A stretch of DNA of 64,000 nucleotides. Source: an uncultured Rhodopila sp. GTDB taxonomy: Bacteria > Pseudomonadota > Alphaproteobacteria > Acetobacterales > Acetobacteraceae. The notes beneath the pieces are model-generated. The model did not search any database, was not told the DNA's origin, and saw nothing but the letters and a program-made list of their open reading frames with translations. Where the stretch lies: assembly GCF_903915725.1 (NCBI RefSeq), contig NZ_CAIWTY010000106.1, positions 124,001 to 188,000 of the forward strand. The letters are read 5' to 3'. A program made the translations under genes and the position numbers. Of the stretch, positions 51,237 to 60,288 are shown one piece after another (within the stretch, counting starts at the first letter, position 1; each line of letters starts with the position of its first letter).

Positions 51237-52061
51237 ATGAACGCAATCACATCATTGCCTGAACGCGGCGTCCTGGCGATCGAGGGCGACGACCGCGTTG
51301 CTTTCCTGCAAGGTCTGGTATCGAACGATGTCGAGGCCGCTGGACCGGGCCGGGCGGTCTGGGCCGCCCTGCTGACACCGCAGGGCAAATGGCTGGCGGA
51401 TTTCTTCATTTTCACCGGCGCGGACCGGCTTTTGCTGGACTGCGAACGGGATCAGATCCCGGGTCTGGTGCAGCGCCTCGGCCGCTACAGATTGCGCATG
51501 AAGGTTGCGCTGCGGCCGGAACCCGAATTGCTCGTTGTCGTCGCCTGGCCGAACCGGCCGGATGTCGCCGGTGTCGTTGCAGCGGATCCCCGGCTGCCCG
51601 GATTCGCCTGGCGGGTACTGACCGCCGAGGCGCCGGCCGCCACCGCGACGCCGGAGGATTGGGACCGGTATCGGCTGGCCGCCGGATTGCCGGACGGGTC
51701 GAAGGACATGGAGGCGGACCGCAGCGTGTTGCTGGAGGCCGGCTTCGATGAGCTGTCCGGCGTGTCCTGGTCGAAGGGCTGCTACATGGGGCAGGAACTG
51801 ACCGCCCGGACACGCTATCGCGGCCTGGTCAAGCGGCGGCTGGTTCCGGTTCAGGTCGAGGGACCGCTGCCACCGCCCGGCAGCCCGATATTGCGCAATG
51901 GGCAGGATGTCGGGACGATGCGGTCGGGCCGGGACCATGCCGGCCTGGCGTCTCTGCGCCTGGACGCGCTTGAGGGAAGCCTGCGCTGCGGCGACTCGGT
52001 CCTGACGCCTCAGGTCCCAGGCTGGTTGCACCTGAAGGCGGGTGCCGGGGAGTTGTCATAA
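51237..52061 (+). CDS. ygfZ: YgfZ/GcvT-like folate-binding protein
   Basis: 274-aa GcvT-fold protein that supports repair or assembly of certain Fe-S enzymes in a folate-dependent manner. The diagnostic K-G-C-Y-x-G-Q-E motif is at ~179-186 (SKGCYMGQELTARTRYRG). The N-terminal VLAIEGDDRVAFLQGLVSNDV is typical of the alphaproteobacterial/IBA57 group. Length is normal. It stands alone downstream of the glycosyltransferases. Confidence 0.93.
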   Translation: MNAITSLPERGVLAIEGDDRVAFLQGLVSNDVEAAGPGRAVWAALLTPQGKWLADFFIFTGADRLLLDCERDQIPGLVQRLGRYRLRMKVALRPEPELLVVVAWPNRPDVAGVVAADPRLPGFAWRVLTAEAPAATATPEDWDRYRLAAGLPDGSKDMEADRSVLLEAGFDELSGVSWSKGCYMGQELTARTRYRGLVKRRLVPVQVEGPLPPPGSPILRNGQDVGTMRSGRDHAGLASLRLDALEGSLRCGDSVLTPQVPGWLHLKAGAGELS

Positions 52062-52770
52062 GTGGCCGGTGCCCTGGCGCTGAGGGCTGCGATTGCCGCC
52101 GACCGCATCGTCCCCGCCGCTCAAGATGGCCCGTGTGACGATGGTATTGCAGACGACGATGTCGAGCGACGGCTTGACCATCGGGCCCGAAAAGGCCGAG
52201 GGCCTTGGTTTACATTCGTTTCCGGAATAAGACCTCTGTCGAACGTAACTACAATCGTCGCGTGTGCTATCGTTTCATTTCAATTTTGGGATTTCCGGCC
52301 GAAACGTACGGAGGCCGGGCAATGGTCTTGATCGGACCGTAGCGGCCGTAACCCGGAGCCGCCGCGCGTCGGCGATCGATACCGACGAAGCTTTGCCCCG
52401 CGTGGCGCAATCGCCTCCACCGTCACGGCGGTTAGCTGGCCGGCCATAACGCCTCTGTTTGTGCAAGCAATAGCCGCGCTCGCCGATCCAGGGGGCTTCA
52501 TCGGCGCATGATTCGTTGGTGTGACGGAGCGGTGCCGCCAAAAAATTGCGGTTGGCCTGACCATCCCAGTCGCCGTCCTGGACGCCTGCCGAAGGCATTC
52601 GGTTGTGCCGCCAAGCCTGGCACACGCCGCCGAACCGAGCTGCCTCGGACTAAATCTATCACAAAAATTTGCAACTAGAGGTTGTCAAAGCAATTTTCTG
52701 TGGTATTGTGGCACATCTGCTCCTCAAGGGCAGAGACAAAACGCGAGCAGGCAATCCATCGGAGTCAACT
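52062..52770. other. Intergenic region with a degenerate MITE fragment
   Basis: No gene is supported in 709 bases. Around 52404-52480 lies a degenerate copy of the MITE interior (TCGCCTCCACCGTCACGGCGG, then GCCTCTGTTTGTGCAAGCAA), without recognisable ends. The stretch 52660-52770 is AT-richer (ATCTATCACAAAAATTTGCAACTAG) and is the probable promoter of the kinase that follows. Confidence 0.5.
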
Positions 52771-54516
52771 ATGGGTTTATCGGCAGTCACCGAGTCACTT
52801 TCCCTCGGTTCACATCGCGTAAAGGGCGAGCGCGCCGCGTTGCAGGCGGCGGCCGGTGCTAAACCTTGGTTCCGCAACGTTCTGCGCGGTTGCTTCGAGG
52901 CTTTGCAATTGGATTGGCTGGTAGCGGTTCTGGTCATCGGCGTGGTGTTCAACATCGCCGCCCCCTGGCAGGCGCTTCTGACCGGGGAATCAGCTCCCCC
53001 CCACACCGGGGCCAACTATGCCTGGATCCACGTCTTCACCGGCGTCGCCCTGACATCCGCGAGCGTGCTGTCAGTCTTCGTCCTGGTGCTGCAAAGGCGG
53101 GCGTTGCTGGCAGATCGGCGCACCATCGCAGCGTCGCCGGACATCGTGCCAGTCAGCCGAGCCATTTCGCCGTGCATCGAGGCGGACTCGGATCCTGGCC
53201 GGAATCGGCAGGCGCCTCAGTCGGCGTTCGACGATGCCGCCGAGCGTCCCAACGGATTGTGCGACGCCGCCGTCCGTTCCCCGGCCGTGGATGGGAGTTT
53301 GCCCGGCGCAACCGATCTGGCGTGCCGTATCAAGGACGAACCAGCAACCGAAGACCCGGACGAAGCCGCCCCATCCTGGATCGGTGCCGTGCACGCCGAG
53401 AGGATGCAGGCACTTGGGCAATTGGCGGCCGGGGTTGCGCACGACTTCAACAATCTCCTGATCACAGTGCATGGAACCGCCAGTTTGATCGCGCATCACG
53501 CGGACGACGCTGTTGCCAACCGCCGGTACGCCGGCATGCTCCTTGATGCGACCGCACGCGGCCAGTCGATCACACGCCGTCTGCTCGGTTTTGCCAGGCA
53601 GGAGGAGGTCCGGCCGGAACCTCTCGAACCCCGGTCCGTGTTGCACGAACTGCAGCAGATCGCGAGCCACACACTGGGGTCCAAGATCGCAGTCCGGGTC
53701 GAGACCACATGCCCATTGCCGCACCTGATGGCCGATAAGGGACAGTTGGAAACCGCTCTGGTAAACCTCGCAGTCAATGCCCGCGATGCCATGCCGGACG
53801 GCGGCACATTGACCTTTGCCGCCGATCTGGCGGTGGTGGCGCACGGCACATTCCACCAGGCTGTCCGTGATCCCGGAATTTATATTAAGCTCTCGGTGAG
53901 CGATACCGGCGCGGGCATCGACGGTCCGGTGCTCGAACGCGTGCTGGAACCGTTCTTCACGACCAAACCGCCCGGGCAGGGCACCGGCCTGGGCCTGCCG
54001 ATGGCCCGAGCATTTGCCGAGCAAAGCGGCGGCGGTCTGGCGATCGACAGCAGTCCCGGGCGCGGAACCGTCATCAGCCTTTGGTTGCCGGTTGCGGAGG
54101 TCGCCGAACCGGACTCCGTCGCGGCAGCGGGGGAGACGCCGAAACGGGTTCTGCTGGCGGAGGATGATCCGATGGTCAGCGAGACCCTGGCCGCAGTGCT
54201 CGACGACGCGGGCTATGACGTTGTGCTCGCCCGCACCGGAGCGGAGGCGATGGCGGTGCTGCGGACCGCGTCGCGGGTGGATGCGCTGGTAACCGATCTG
54301 TCGATACGCGAACTCGGCGGCCTCGCCCTGATCGATGAGGCGCATCGATACCGCCCGGGCCTGCCGGCCGTCCTGCTGACAGCCTGTCCGGACATGGATG
54401 CGGCCCTGGCGATGAAGGGCGCCTTCAGCGGCACGTTTTCCCTGCTGCGCAAGCCGATCGGCGCGATGCACCTGGTCGCCCGGATCGAAGCATTGATCGC
54501 GGCGGCCGCCGGCTGA
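52771..54516 (+). CDS. Membrane-anchored hybrid histidine kinase
   Basis: 581 aa. Two transmembrane helices (~47-66 LDWLVAVLVIGVVFNIAAPW and ~84-107 HVFTGVALTSASVLSVFVLVL) enclose a short periplasmic loop. A long polar linker runs to ~205. HisKA phospho-His ~223 is in GQLAAGVAHDFNNLL. HATPase motifs are NLAVNARDAMPDGG, DTGAGID and GTGLGLPMARAFAEQSGG. The C-terminal receiver has the phospho-Asp ~508 in DALVTDLSIRELGG. The signal is unknown; the sensor part is too small for a classical periplasmic domain. ATG 52771 follows GGAG. Same class as the kinase at 29031. Confidence 0.9.
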   Translation: MGLSAVTESLSLGSHRVKGERAALQAAAGAKPWFRNVLRGCFEALQLDWLVAVLVIGVVFNIAAPWQALLTGESAPPHTGANYAWIHVFTGVALTSASVLSVFVLVLQRRALLADRRTIAASPDIVPVSRAISPCIEADSDPGRNRQAPQSAFDDAAERPNGLCDAAVRSPAVDGSLPGATDLACRIKDEPATEDPDEAAPSWIGAVHAERMQALGQLAAGVAHDFNNLLITVHGTASLIAHHADDAVANRRYAGMLLDATARGQSITRRLLGFARQEEVRPEPLEPRSVLHELQQIASHTLGSKIAVRVETTCPLPHLMADKGQLETALVNLAVNARDAMPDGGTLTFAADLAVVAHGTFHQAVRDPGIYIKLSVSDTGAGIDGPVLERVLEPFFTTKPPGQGTGLGLPMARAFAEQSGGGLAIDSSPGRGTVISLWLPVAEVAEPDSVAAAGETPKRVLLAEDDPMVSETLAAVLDDAGYDVVLARTGAEAMAVLRTASRVDALVTDLSIRELGGLALIDEAHRYRPGLPAVLLTACPDMDAALAMKGAFSGTFSLLRKPIGAMHLVARIEALIAAAAG

Positions 54517-54525
54517 GGCACCGGA

Positions 54526-55074
54526 CTATCCAGTAGCCAGGGTGCGCACCAGTCGCTGCGCCGCGGCGTCCGACCAATCGGCCGCGCCTTCCAGGCGGGC
54601 GACGACAAGGCCGGAGCTGTTGATCACCACGGTCGTCGGGATGCCGCGTGCATTGAAGGCCCGCGCCAGCGCACCCTTCGGGTCAAGCAGCACCGGCAAA
54701 GCAGTGATATCGTGCCGGTCATACCAGGCTCGCACGGCATCGGCGCCGCCGCGGTCCGAGGACAGCGGCAGCACCGCGATATCCTGCGGCGCCAGCGCCT
54801 TCGACAGAGCCTCAAGCGAGGGCATCTCCGCCACGCAGGGCGCGCACCAGGTGGCCCACAGATTGACCACCATGCCGCGGCCCTTGAACTCGGCCAGATT
54901 GTGGCTGGCGCCATCGGGGGTGACAAACACGCCGTCCGGCGGTTCGGCGGGCGGCGAGACCGGAGTCAGGTTTTGCGACAACGGCGGCAATTCGGCGGCG
55001 AACGGTTTGCGCGGCGCCGCACCCGCCGCTAGGGTGCCGGCCGCCGCCTTCAGGACCATCCTGCGGCGGATCAT
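54526..55074 (-). CDS. TlpA-like thiol-disulfide oxidoreductase
   Basis: 182-aa thioredoxin-fold protein with an N-terminal signal ([21 protein letters not shown], twin-arginine-like). Active site WCAPC at ~75-79 in [20 protein letters not shown]. The cis-Pro loop is [14 protein letters not shown]. Acts in the periplasm or anchored to the membrane, typically keeping cytochrome c or copper-protein cysteines reduced. It starts 18 bases from the divergent argH gene, in the same argH-tlpA arrangement as other alphaproteobacteria. Confidence 0.88.
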   Translation of the reverse strand: MIRRRMVLKAAAGTLAAGAAPRKPFAAELPPLSQNLTPVSPPAEPPDGVFVTPDGASHNLAEFKGRGMVVNLWATWCAPCVAEMPSLEALSKALAPQDIAVLPLSSDRGGADAVRAWYDRHDITALPVLLDPKGALARAFNARGIPTTVVINSSGLVVARLEGAADWSDAAAQRLVRTLATG

Positions 55075-55092
55075 CGAGCTGGAATCCTCTTC

Positions 55093-56502
55093 GTGACCGA
55101 CACGCCTGCACCACCCGACAAGCCGGCCAACATGCAATGGGGCGGCCGCTTCGCCGGCGGACCCTCGGCCATCATGCAGGACATCAACGCCTCCATCGGG
55201 TTCGATCGCAAGCTGTGGCGGCAGGACATACGCGGCTCGCTCGCCCACGCCGCGATGCTGGCGCGCATCGGCCTGCTGTCCAGCGAAGATGAGGCCGCGG
55301 TGCGCGGCGGTCTAGAGCACATCGCCGCCGAAATCGAGGCCGGCCGGTTCGCCTTCGATGTGGCGCTGGAAGACATCCATATGAACATCGAGGCGCGGCT
55401 GACCGAGCGCATCGGCGAGGCCGGCAAGCGGCTGCACACCGCGCGCAGCCGCAACGACCAGGTGGCGACGGATTTTCGTCTGTGGGTGCGCGACGCGATC
55501 GACGGTCTATCGGCCCAGGTATCGGACGTGATGCTGGCGCTGGCGCGGCGGGCGGCGGAGCATGCGGGCGACCCGATGCCGGGGTTCACGCATTTGCAGA
55601 CCGCGCAGCCGGTGACGTTCGGGCACCATCTGCTGGCCTATGTGGAAATGCTCGATCGCGACCGCGGTCGGCTGGCGGATTGCCGGCGGCGGTTGAACGT
55701 GTGTCCGCTCGGGTCCGCAGCGCTGGCCGGCACGTCGTTCCCGATCGACCGTCAGATGACCGCCGCCGCGCTGGACTTCGATCGTCCAACGGCGAACTCG
55801 CTGGACGCGGTGTCGGACCGGGACTTCGCGTTGGAGTTCCTGTCGGCTGCGGCGATCAGCGCGGTGCATTTGTCTCGGCTGGCAGAGGAGATCGTCATCT
55901 GGTGCAGCGCGCCGTACCGCTTCATCCGGCTGTCGGACGCGTTTACCACCGGGTCGTCGATCATGCCGCAGAAGCGCAATCCGGACGCGGCCGAGTTGGT
56001 GCGGGCAAAGACCGGGCGGGTAACGGGCGCTCTGGTGGCGCTACTGACGGTGATGAAGGGCCTGCCGCTGGCCTACGCCAAGGACATGCAGGAGGACAAG
56101 GAACCGGTGTTCGACGCCGCCGAGGCCTGGGCGCTGTCGCTGGCGGCGACGGCGGGAATGGTGCGGGATTTGGTTCCGGACACGGTGCGGATGCGGTCGT
56201 TCGCCGGCTCCGGCTTCGCCACGGCGACGGATCTGGCGGACTGGCTGGTGCGGGTGCTGCGGCTGCCGTTCCGCAGCGCGCATCACGTCACCGGACGGCT
56301 GGTGGCGCTGGCGGAGGCGCGCGGGGTGGACCTGGCGGAGTTGTCGCTGGCGCAGATGCAGTCGGTCGATCCCGGGATTACAGACGATGTGTTTTCGGTG
56401 CTGACGGTGGAGGCTTCGGTGGCGTCTCGGGTGAGTTACGGCGGGACGGCGCCGGCTAATGTGGCGGAACAGGCGGCGCGCTGGCTGGCGGTGCTGGCGT
56501 GA
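55093..56502 (+). CDS. argH: Argininosuccinate lyase
   Basis: 469-aa enzyme that splits argininosuccinate into arginine and fumarate, the last step of arginine synthesis. The signature [12 protein letters not shown] is at ~287-298, [17 protein letters not shown] is at ~116-132, and [19 protein letters not shown] follows. A GTG start at 55093 gives the normal N-terminus ([20 protein letters not shown]). Its stop overlaps the start of lptM by GTGA. Confidence 0.96.
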   Translation: MTDTPAPPDKPANMQWGGRFAGGPSAIMQDINASIGFDRKLWRQDIRGSLAHAAMLARIGLLSSEDEAAVRGGLEHIAAEIEAGRFAFDVALEDIHMNIEARLTERIGEAGKRLHTARSRNDQVATDFRLWVRDAIDGLSAQVSDVMLALARRAAEHAGDPMPGFTHLQTAQPVTFGHHLLAYVEMLDRDRGRLADCRRRLNVCPLGSAALAGTSFPIDRQMTAAALDFDRPTANSLDAVSDRDFALEFLSAAAISAVHLSRLAEEIVIWCSAPYRFIRLSDAFTTGSSIMPQKRNPDAAELVRAKTGRVTGALVALLTVMKGLPLAYAKDMQEDKEPVFDAAEAWALSLAATAGMVRDLVPDTVRMRSFAGSGFATATDLADWLVRVLRLPFRSAHHVTGRLVALAEARGVDLAELSLAQMQSVDPGITDDVFSVLTVEASVASRVSYGGTAPANVAEQAARWLAVLA

Positions 56503-56624
56503 GGCCGGTGCTGATTCTGCTGGCGGCGGCGGTGCTGCTGGCGGCGTGCGGGAAGAAAGGGCCTCCCGACCCGCCGGGGCCGCAGGAGAAGATTGTCTAT
56601 CCGAAGAGTTATCCGACGCGGTAG
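56499..56624 (+). CDS. lptM: LptM-like small lipoprotein
   Basis: 41-aa lipoprotein ([20 protein letters not shown], then [20 protein letters not shown] and a final Arg). The lipobox LLAAC is followed by GKKGP, the conserved start of LptM (formerly YifL), which assists oxidative maturation of the LPS transporter LptD. The start is GTG 56499 overlapping the argH stop. In related genomes argH-lptM is followed by lysA, but here lysA is absent. Confidence 0.85.
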   Translation: MRPVLILLAAAVLLAACGKKGPPDPPGPQEKIVYPKSYPTR

Positions 56625-56764
56625 GCGGGCGGGTTATGCGGCGGTGAGCATGAAGTCGACGTGGATGCCGTCGTAGGGAGCCTCTGCACACACCTTTTAA
56701 CGCGCCCTCTCGCCCGGATAGTCGGCTTGACCGGGCAATTCAGGCAGGCGTGGCAGGCTGATTT

Positions 56765-57118
56765 TTAGTTGTGCAGGAAGGCGGGCTTTGTCCACACGAA
56801 CTCGGTGCGCTTACCGTTTGGCAATTGAAACAGCACCTTAGCATAGTGCATCCCATCGTCATCGACATACATGCCGTTGAAGATTACATCGCGCTGGTAT
56901 TCCAGCACCGCACAACTGTATTCTTTCGGGGCTTGAGCGTTTCCCGCTCGAACGTGATCGAGATAGTCCTCTACCTCATACATGTTGTTACAGAACGGAG
57001 TGCCAGCGTCCGCAAAGAGCGGCTGGTTGAAGTCTGTTATCGGCCCGCCACATCCGGCTAGCAGCGCAGTGATGACGCCTGCGGTAGCCAGCATCTCTTT
57101 GTATTCATCCGCCCGCAT
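56765..57118 (-). CDS. Putative lipoprotein, unknown function
   Basis: 117 aa. The lipobox is VITALLAGC (Cys ~23). The mature part has three more cysteines (FCNNMYEVEDYL, YSCAVLEY) and FNGMYVDDDGMHYAKVLFQLPNGKRTEFVW, likely a small beta fold. GGAAGGG precedes ATG 57118; a later ATG at 57094 would give a shorter signal peptide. The base composition is less GC-rich than its neighbours. No family recognised. Confidence 0.65.
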   Translation of the reverse strand: MRADEYKEMLATAGVITALLAGCGGPITDFNQPLFADAGTPFCNNMYEVEDYLDHVRAGNAQAPKEYSCAVLEYQRDVIFNGMYVDDDGMHYAKVLFQLPNGKRTEFVWTKPAFLHN

Positions 57119-57381
57119 CCCTTCCGTTGAGCGCGGACAAACGAAAAGCCCTCGGAGGTGTACCCTGGCTTTCTCATTCGAGGCTCGGGACGGCCGGAAG
57201 GTGTCAGTCGCCGCCGGAGAACCAGCTATCGAACACGACGCAGATGTCGAAACTGACTCCATGGAATCTGCCGTGAAGGTCGTCGCGCCGCGGACGGCAC
57301 ATGGCCCGACCAGCCCTCCGCCGCCACGGACGGCCCACTGACGCTGGAAAGCAGTGTCTTCCAGAACTCGATCGACGACCT

Positions 57382-58041
57382 CTACCGCGCGACCTGACTC
57401 GCCGAAAGCGCCTGACGCCACACCCCCGGCCCCGCCGTGGCGATCGCGTGCGCCCCGAATCCGACGAACAACACCCCCGACACGCGCGTGACCCACAGCG
57501 CATGCCGCCGGTAGAACCGCCGCACTACCCCTGCCCCGATCACCGAGACCAGCACCACATCCGCCGCCACGAACCCGACGCAGGCCGCCGCCAGCAGCGG
57601 GGCGAAGGCGCCCCAGTCCAAAGCGCTGGCGTAACGGGCCAGCAAAGCGGTGAACATTGCCACCGCCACCGGATACGCCTTCGGGTTCGACAGCCCGAAC
57701 GCCAGCCCGCGCAGCAGCGGCCGCCGCGGTTCCGTCGTTACTGTGCCGTCCGCCTCGCGCCGGGCCAAGGCGGATCGTACCCCCAGCCAGCACAAATAAA
57801 TCCCGCAGACCAGGCCGAGCCCGTCGAACACCAGCGAGCCGATTTGCCGCACGCCGATCACCGCGGTCAGCGACAGGGAGGCCCAGAGGACATCGCCACA
57901 GAAATGACCGCACAGGAACAACGCCCCCGCCCGCCGCCCGCGGCTGGCGCCGATGCCCAGCAGTGCCAAAAACGCCGGGCCTGGAGCCAAGGTATACGCC
58001 GCGCCGGCCAAAGCCGAGGCCAGCAAAAGCCCGAACGTCAT
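57382..58041 (-). CDS. LysE family transporter
   Basis: 219-aa inner-membrane exporter of the LysE/RhtB group with six helices. The N-terminal block ALAGAAYTLAPGPAFLALLGIGASRGRRAGALF is diagnostic, as is RGLAFGLSNPKAYPVAVAMF in the middle. Likely exports an amino acid or related small molecule. The start overlaps by ATGA the stop of the tiny SDR remnant, which in turn overlaps the MmgE/PrpD gene, so it ends a tightly packed operon. Confidence 0.9.
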   Translation of the reverse strand: MTFGLLLASALAGAAYTLAPGPAFLALLGIGASRGRRAGALFLCGHFCGDVLWASLSLTAVIGVRQIGSLVFDGLGLVCGIYLCWLGVRSALARREADGTVTTEPRRPLLRGLAFGLSNPKAYPVAVAMFTALLARYASALDWGAFAPLLAAACVGFVAADVVLVSVIGAGVVRRFYRRHALWVTRVSGVLFVGFGAHAIATAGPGVWRQALSASQVAR

Positions 58042-58148
58042 TGCGCGATATAGCCGCCGTCGATCACCAGCTCCGTTCCGGTGGCGAACGATGCCTCGCC
58101 GGACGCCAGGAACAGCACCCCGCAGGCCACTTTATCTTTCAGCCTCAT
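58038..58148 (-). pseudogene. Internally deleted SDR gene (36-aa ORF)
   Basis: The frame reads MRLKDKVA, the standard first residues of an SDR, fused directly to GVLFLASGEASFATGTELVI plus DGGYIAQ, the standard SDR C-terminus. About 200 central residues (Rossmann core and Ser-Tyr-Lys site) are missing, but the frame is kept and both ATGA overlaps with the flanking genes are intact. It cannot be an active dehydrogenase. The ORF may persist because it preserves translational coupling between MmgE/PrpD and LysE. Confidence 0.8.
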
Positions 58149-59506
58149 GCGCCGGCCCCAAGCGCCAGCAAGCCGCGCAGATCCGATAGCGTATCGAACT
58201 GGCCAATCTCCGCGATCAGCCGCGCGGTGCGATCCGCGCCCAGCACTGGCCCCACAAGCGCTACGAACTTGGCCTCCAGCCGCCGCCCCTGTTCAGTATC
58301 GTCGGTCGCCGGAATTCCCGAATCGTGCCGCGCCGAAACGCGCGAGCCATCGCGCAACGAAACCGTCGTTTCGGTGAATGTATTGCGAATCCCGGACCGG
58401 AAATCGAACGCCACCTTGTCGCGCAAGCCAATCAGCACAGGATCGGCCGCGATTGTTTCAGAGTAGGAGGACAGGCGGCTCGTATCGACCCCGGCCAATC
58501 CCATCGCCGTGGTCAGCCGCAACGAAAACTTCGCCTCCAACCCGGTCCGCGGCGCGGCGATGTTGCAGATCCGATCGCAGGATTCCTCGATCTGCAATTC
58601 GATCCGTTCGACCTGCTCCGGCACCACCCCATGCCGCTCCCGCAGCGTGCGTGCCGCTTCGATCGCGGCATGAGTCATGTAGCAGGAGGCATGATACTTG
58701 AACAGATTCGACAGTATCCACCAGCCGCCCGGCGGCGTCTCGGCCGCACGCTCCGGATGGAAATCCGGACTATGCGTCGCGCAAAAGCCTTGCGCGCATT
58801 CCAGCACATCCGTCCGGCTGGTGAACCCGCGCGCCGCCAGCCTCGCCGCGAGCAGCCCGTGATAGGCCGCCTTGCCGGCGTGCAGCGGCTTGCACATCGT
58901 GCCGAACATCGACTTCAACCCGGCCGCCTGAGTGCCGGCGATCCCCAGCGCCACGGCGAACCGTTCCGTGTCCAGCCCGAGCAGATGCGCGCACGCCGCC
59001 GCGGCCCCGAAGCTGCCGACGGTCGAGGTGGCGTGGAACCCCAGCCCGTCGTAATGACCCGGCGCGATCACCCGTCCGACCCGGCATTCCAGTTCGTACC
59101 CTGCAACGAACGCTGTGAGCACGTCGGCGCCGGAGGACCCGCGCTCTTCCGCCAAGGCCAGCAGCGCCGGAAGGATCGCCACGGACGGATGCCCCAGAAC
59201 CGCCAGGTTCACATCGTCAAAATCCAGTGCATGCGAAGCCGCGCCATTCACCAACGCCGCGGACAGCACCGGCAATCGTTCCGCCCGGCCCAAAACGGCG
59301 GCAACCGGCTCCACGCCTTGCTCCTGCATCTCCGCCAGCAGCATCGCGACAAGGTCGTCCGAAGCACCCGCCACCGCGCACGCGGTGTAATCCAGCACGC
59401 ATTGACGCGCCCAGGCCCGGACCGTGTCCGGAATGTCCTTGTACCGCAGCGCCGCGGCCTTCGCCGCCAATGCCCGGGTCAAACCCATTTGAGCGATCGC
59501 ATTCAT
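58145..59506 (-). CDS. MmgE/PrpD family protein
   Basis: 453-aa member of the 2-methylcitrate dehydratase / iminodisuccinate epimerase-like family. Characteristic segments: WARQCVLDYTACAVAGASDD, NGAASHALDFDDVN, AGYELECRVGRVI, FHATSTVGSFGAAAACAHLLGLD and KPLHAGKAAYHGLLAARLAARGF. No other methylcitrate-cycle genes lie near, so the substrate is open; several members are dehydratases or isomerases. The stop overlaps the SDR remnant, and the start touches the enoyl-CoA hydratase stop. Confidence 0.88.
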   Translation of the reverse strand: MNAIAQMGLTRALAAKAAALRYKDIPDTVRAWARQCVLDYTACAVAGASDDLVAMLLAEMQEQGVEPVAAVLGRAERLPVLSAALVNGAASHALDFDDVNLAVLGHPSVAILPALLALAEERGSSGADVLTAFVAGYELECRVGRVIAPGHYDGLGFHATSTVGSFGAAAACAHLLGLDTERFAVALGIAGTQAAGLKSMFGTMCKPLHAGKAAYHGLLAARLAARGFTSRTDVLECAQGFCATHSPDFHPERAAETPPGGWWILSNLFKYHASCYMTHAAIEAARTLRERHGVVPEQVERIELQIEESCDRICNIAAPRTGLEAKFSLRLTTAMGLAGVDTSRLSSYSETIAADPVLIGLRDKVAFDFRSGIRNTFTETTVSLRDGSRVSARHDSGIPATDDTEQGRRLEAKFVALVGPVLGADRTARLIAEIGQFDTLSDLRGLLALGAGA

Positions 59507-60288
59507 CAGCGCCCCCTGTATATCGGTTTCCGTTTCTCATTGAACGCAGCAATGCCTTCTCGACGATCTTCTGTCGGAACCATCCGGTTGTATGCCTCGA
59601 TCTCGAACATCAGCCCGGTCTGCAGATCGGTGTTCAGGCCCATGTTCACCGACTGCTTGATCTGCCGCGTCGAAATCGGCGCATTCGCGGCAATTGCCGC
59701 CGCCGTCTCCAGCGCCTCGGCCATCAGAGTCTCCGGCTTGCAGATCCGGTTGACCATCCCCCACTCATACGCCTGCTGCACCGAAAACCGCCGCCCGGTC
59801 AGAAGGATTTCCTTCGCCCGTCTAACGCCGATGGCCCTGGGCAGGTTCTGCGTTCCGCCCGCCCCCGGCATGATCCCCAACGTGACCTCGGTCAGCGCGA
59901 ACCGCGCATGCTCCGCTGCATAGATGAAGTCGGCGCACAAGGCGATTTCCAGCCCGCCCGCATAAGCCGCCCCGTTCACAGCGGCAATCACCGGCACCGG
60001 GCAAGCGATCATCGCGCGGATCATCCGCTCGAAAATCAAATGCTGGTCCTGCCATTCTTCGTCGGTCATGCCGTTGCGCTGCTTCAGGTCGCCCCCGGCG
60101 CAGAACGCTTTCGCACCGGCCCCGGTCACGACGATGCAGCGCTGCCGGTTCGGAGCCGCACAGAATCCGTCGAACACCTCCAGCAGGTCCAGCCCCATCT
60201 GCGTATTCATCGCGTTGGCGACTTCCGGCCGGTTCAGCGTCACCACGACGATGTGCTCCCGGGGCGTCTCAATCGAAACAGTCTTCAT
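59506..60288 (-). CDS. Enoyl-CoA hydratase/isomerase family protein
   Basis: 260-aa crotonase-fold enzyme. The oxyanion-hole segments are GAGAKAFCAGGDLKQRNG and AAVNGAAYAGGLEIALCADF. Glu in the second active-site helix is in FALTEVTLGIMPGAGGTQNLPRAIG. The pattern GGLEIALCADFIYA resembles hydratases acting on small acyl-CoA. Coupled by overlaps to the serine hydrolase upstream and MmgE/PrpD downstream, suggesting a short degradative pathway. Confidence 0.9.
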   Translation of the reverse strand: MKTVSIETPREHIVVVTLNRPEVANAMNTQMGLDLLEVFDGFCAAPNRQRCIVVTGAGAKAFCAGGDLKQRNGMTDEEWQDQHLIFERMIRAMIACPVPVIAAVNGAAYAGGLEIALCADFIYAAEHARFALTEVTLGIMPGAGGTQNLPRAIGVRRAKEILLTGRRFSVQQAYEWGMVNRICKPETLMAEALETAAAIAANAPISTRQIKQSVNMGLNTDLQTGLMFEIEAYNRMVPTEDRREGIAAFNEKRKPIYRGR

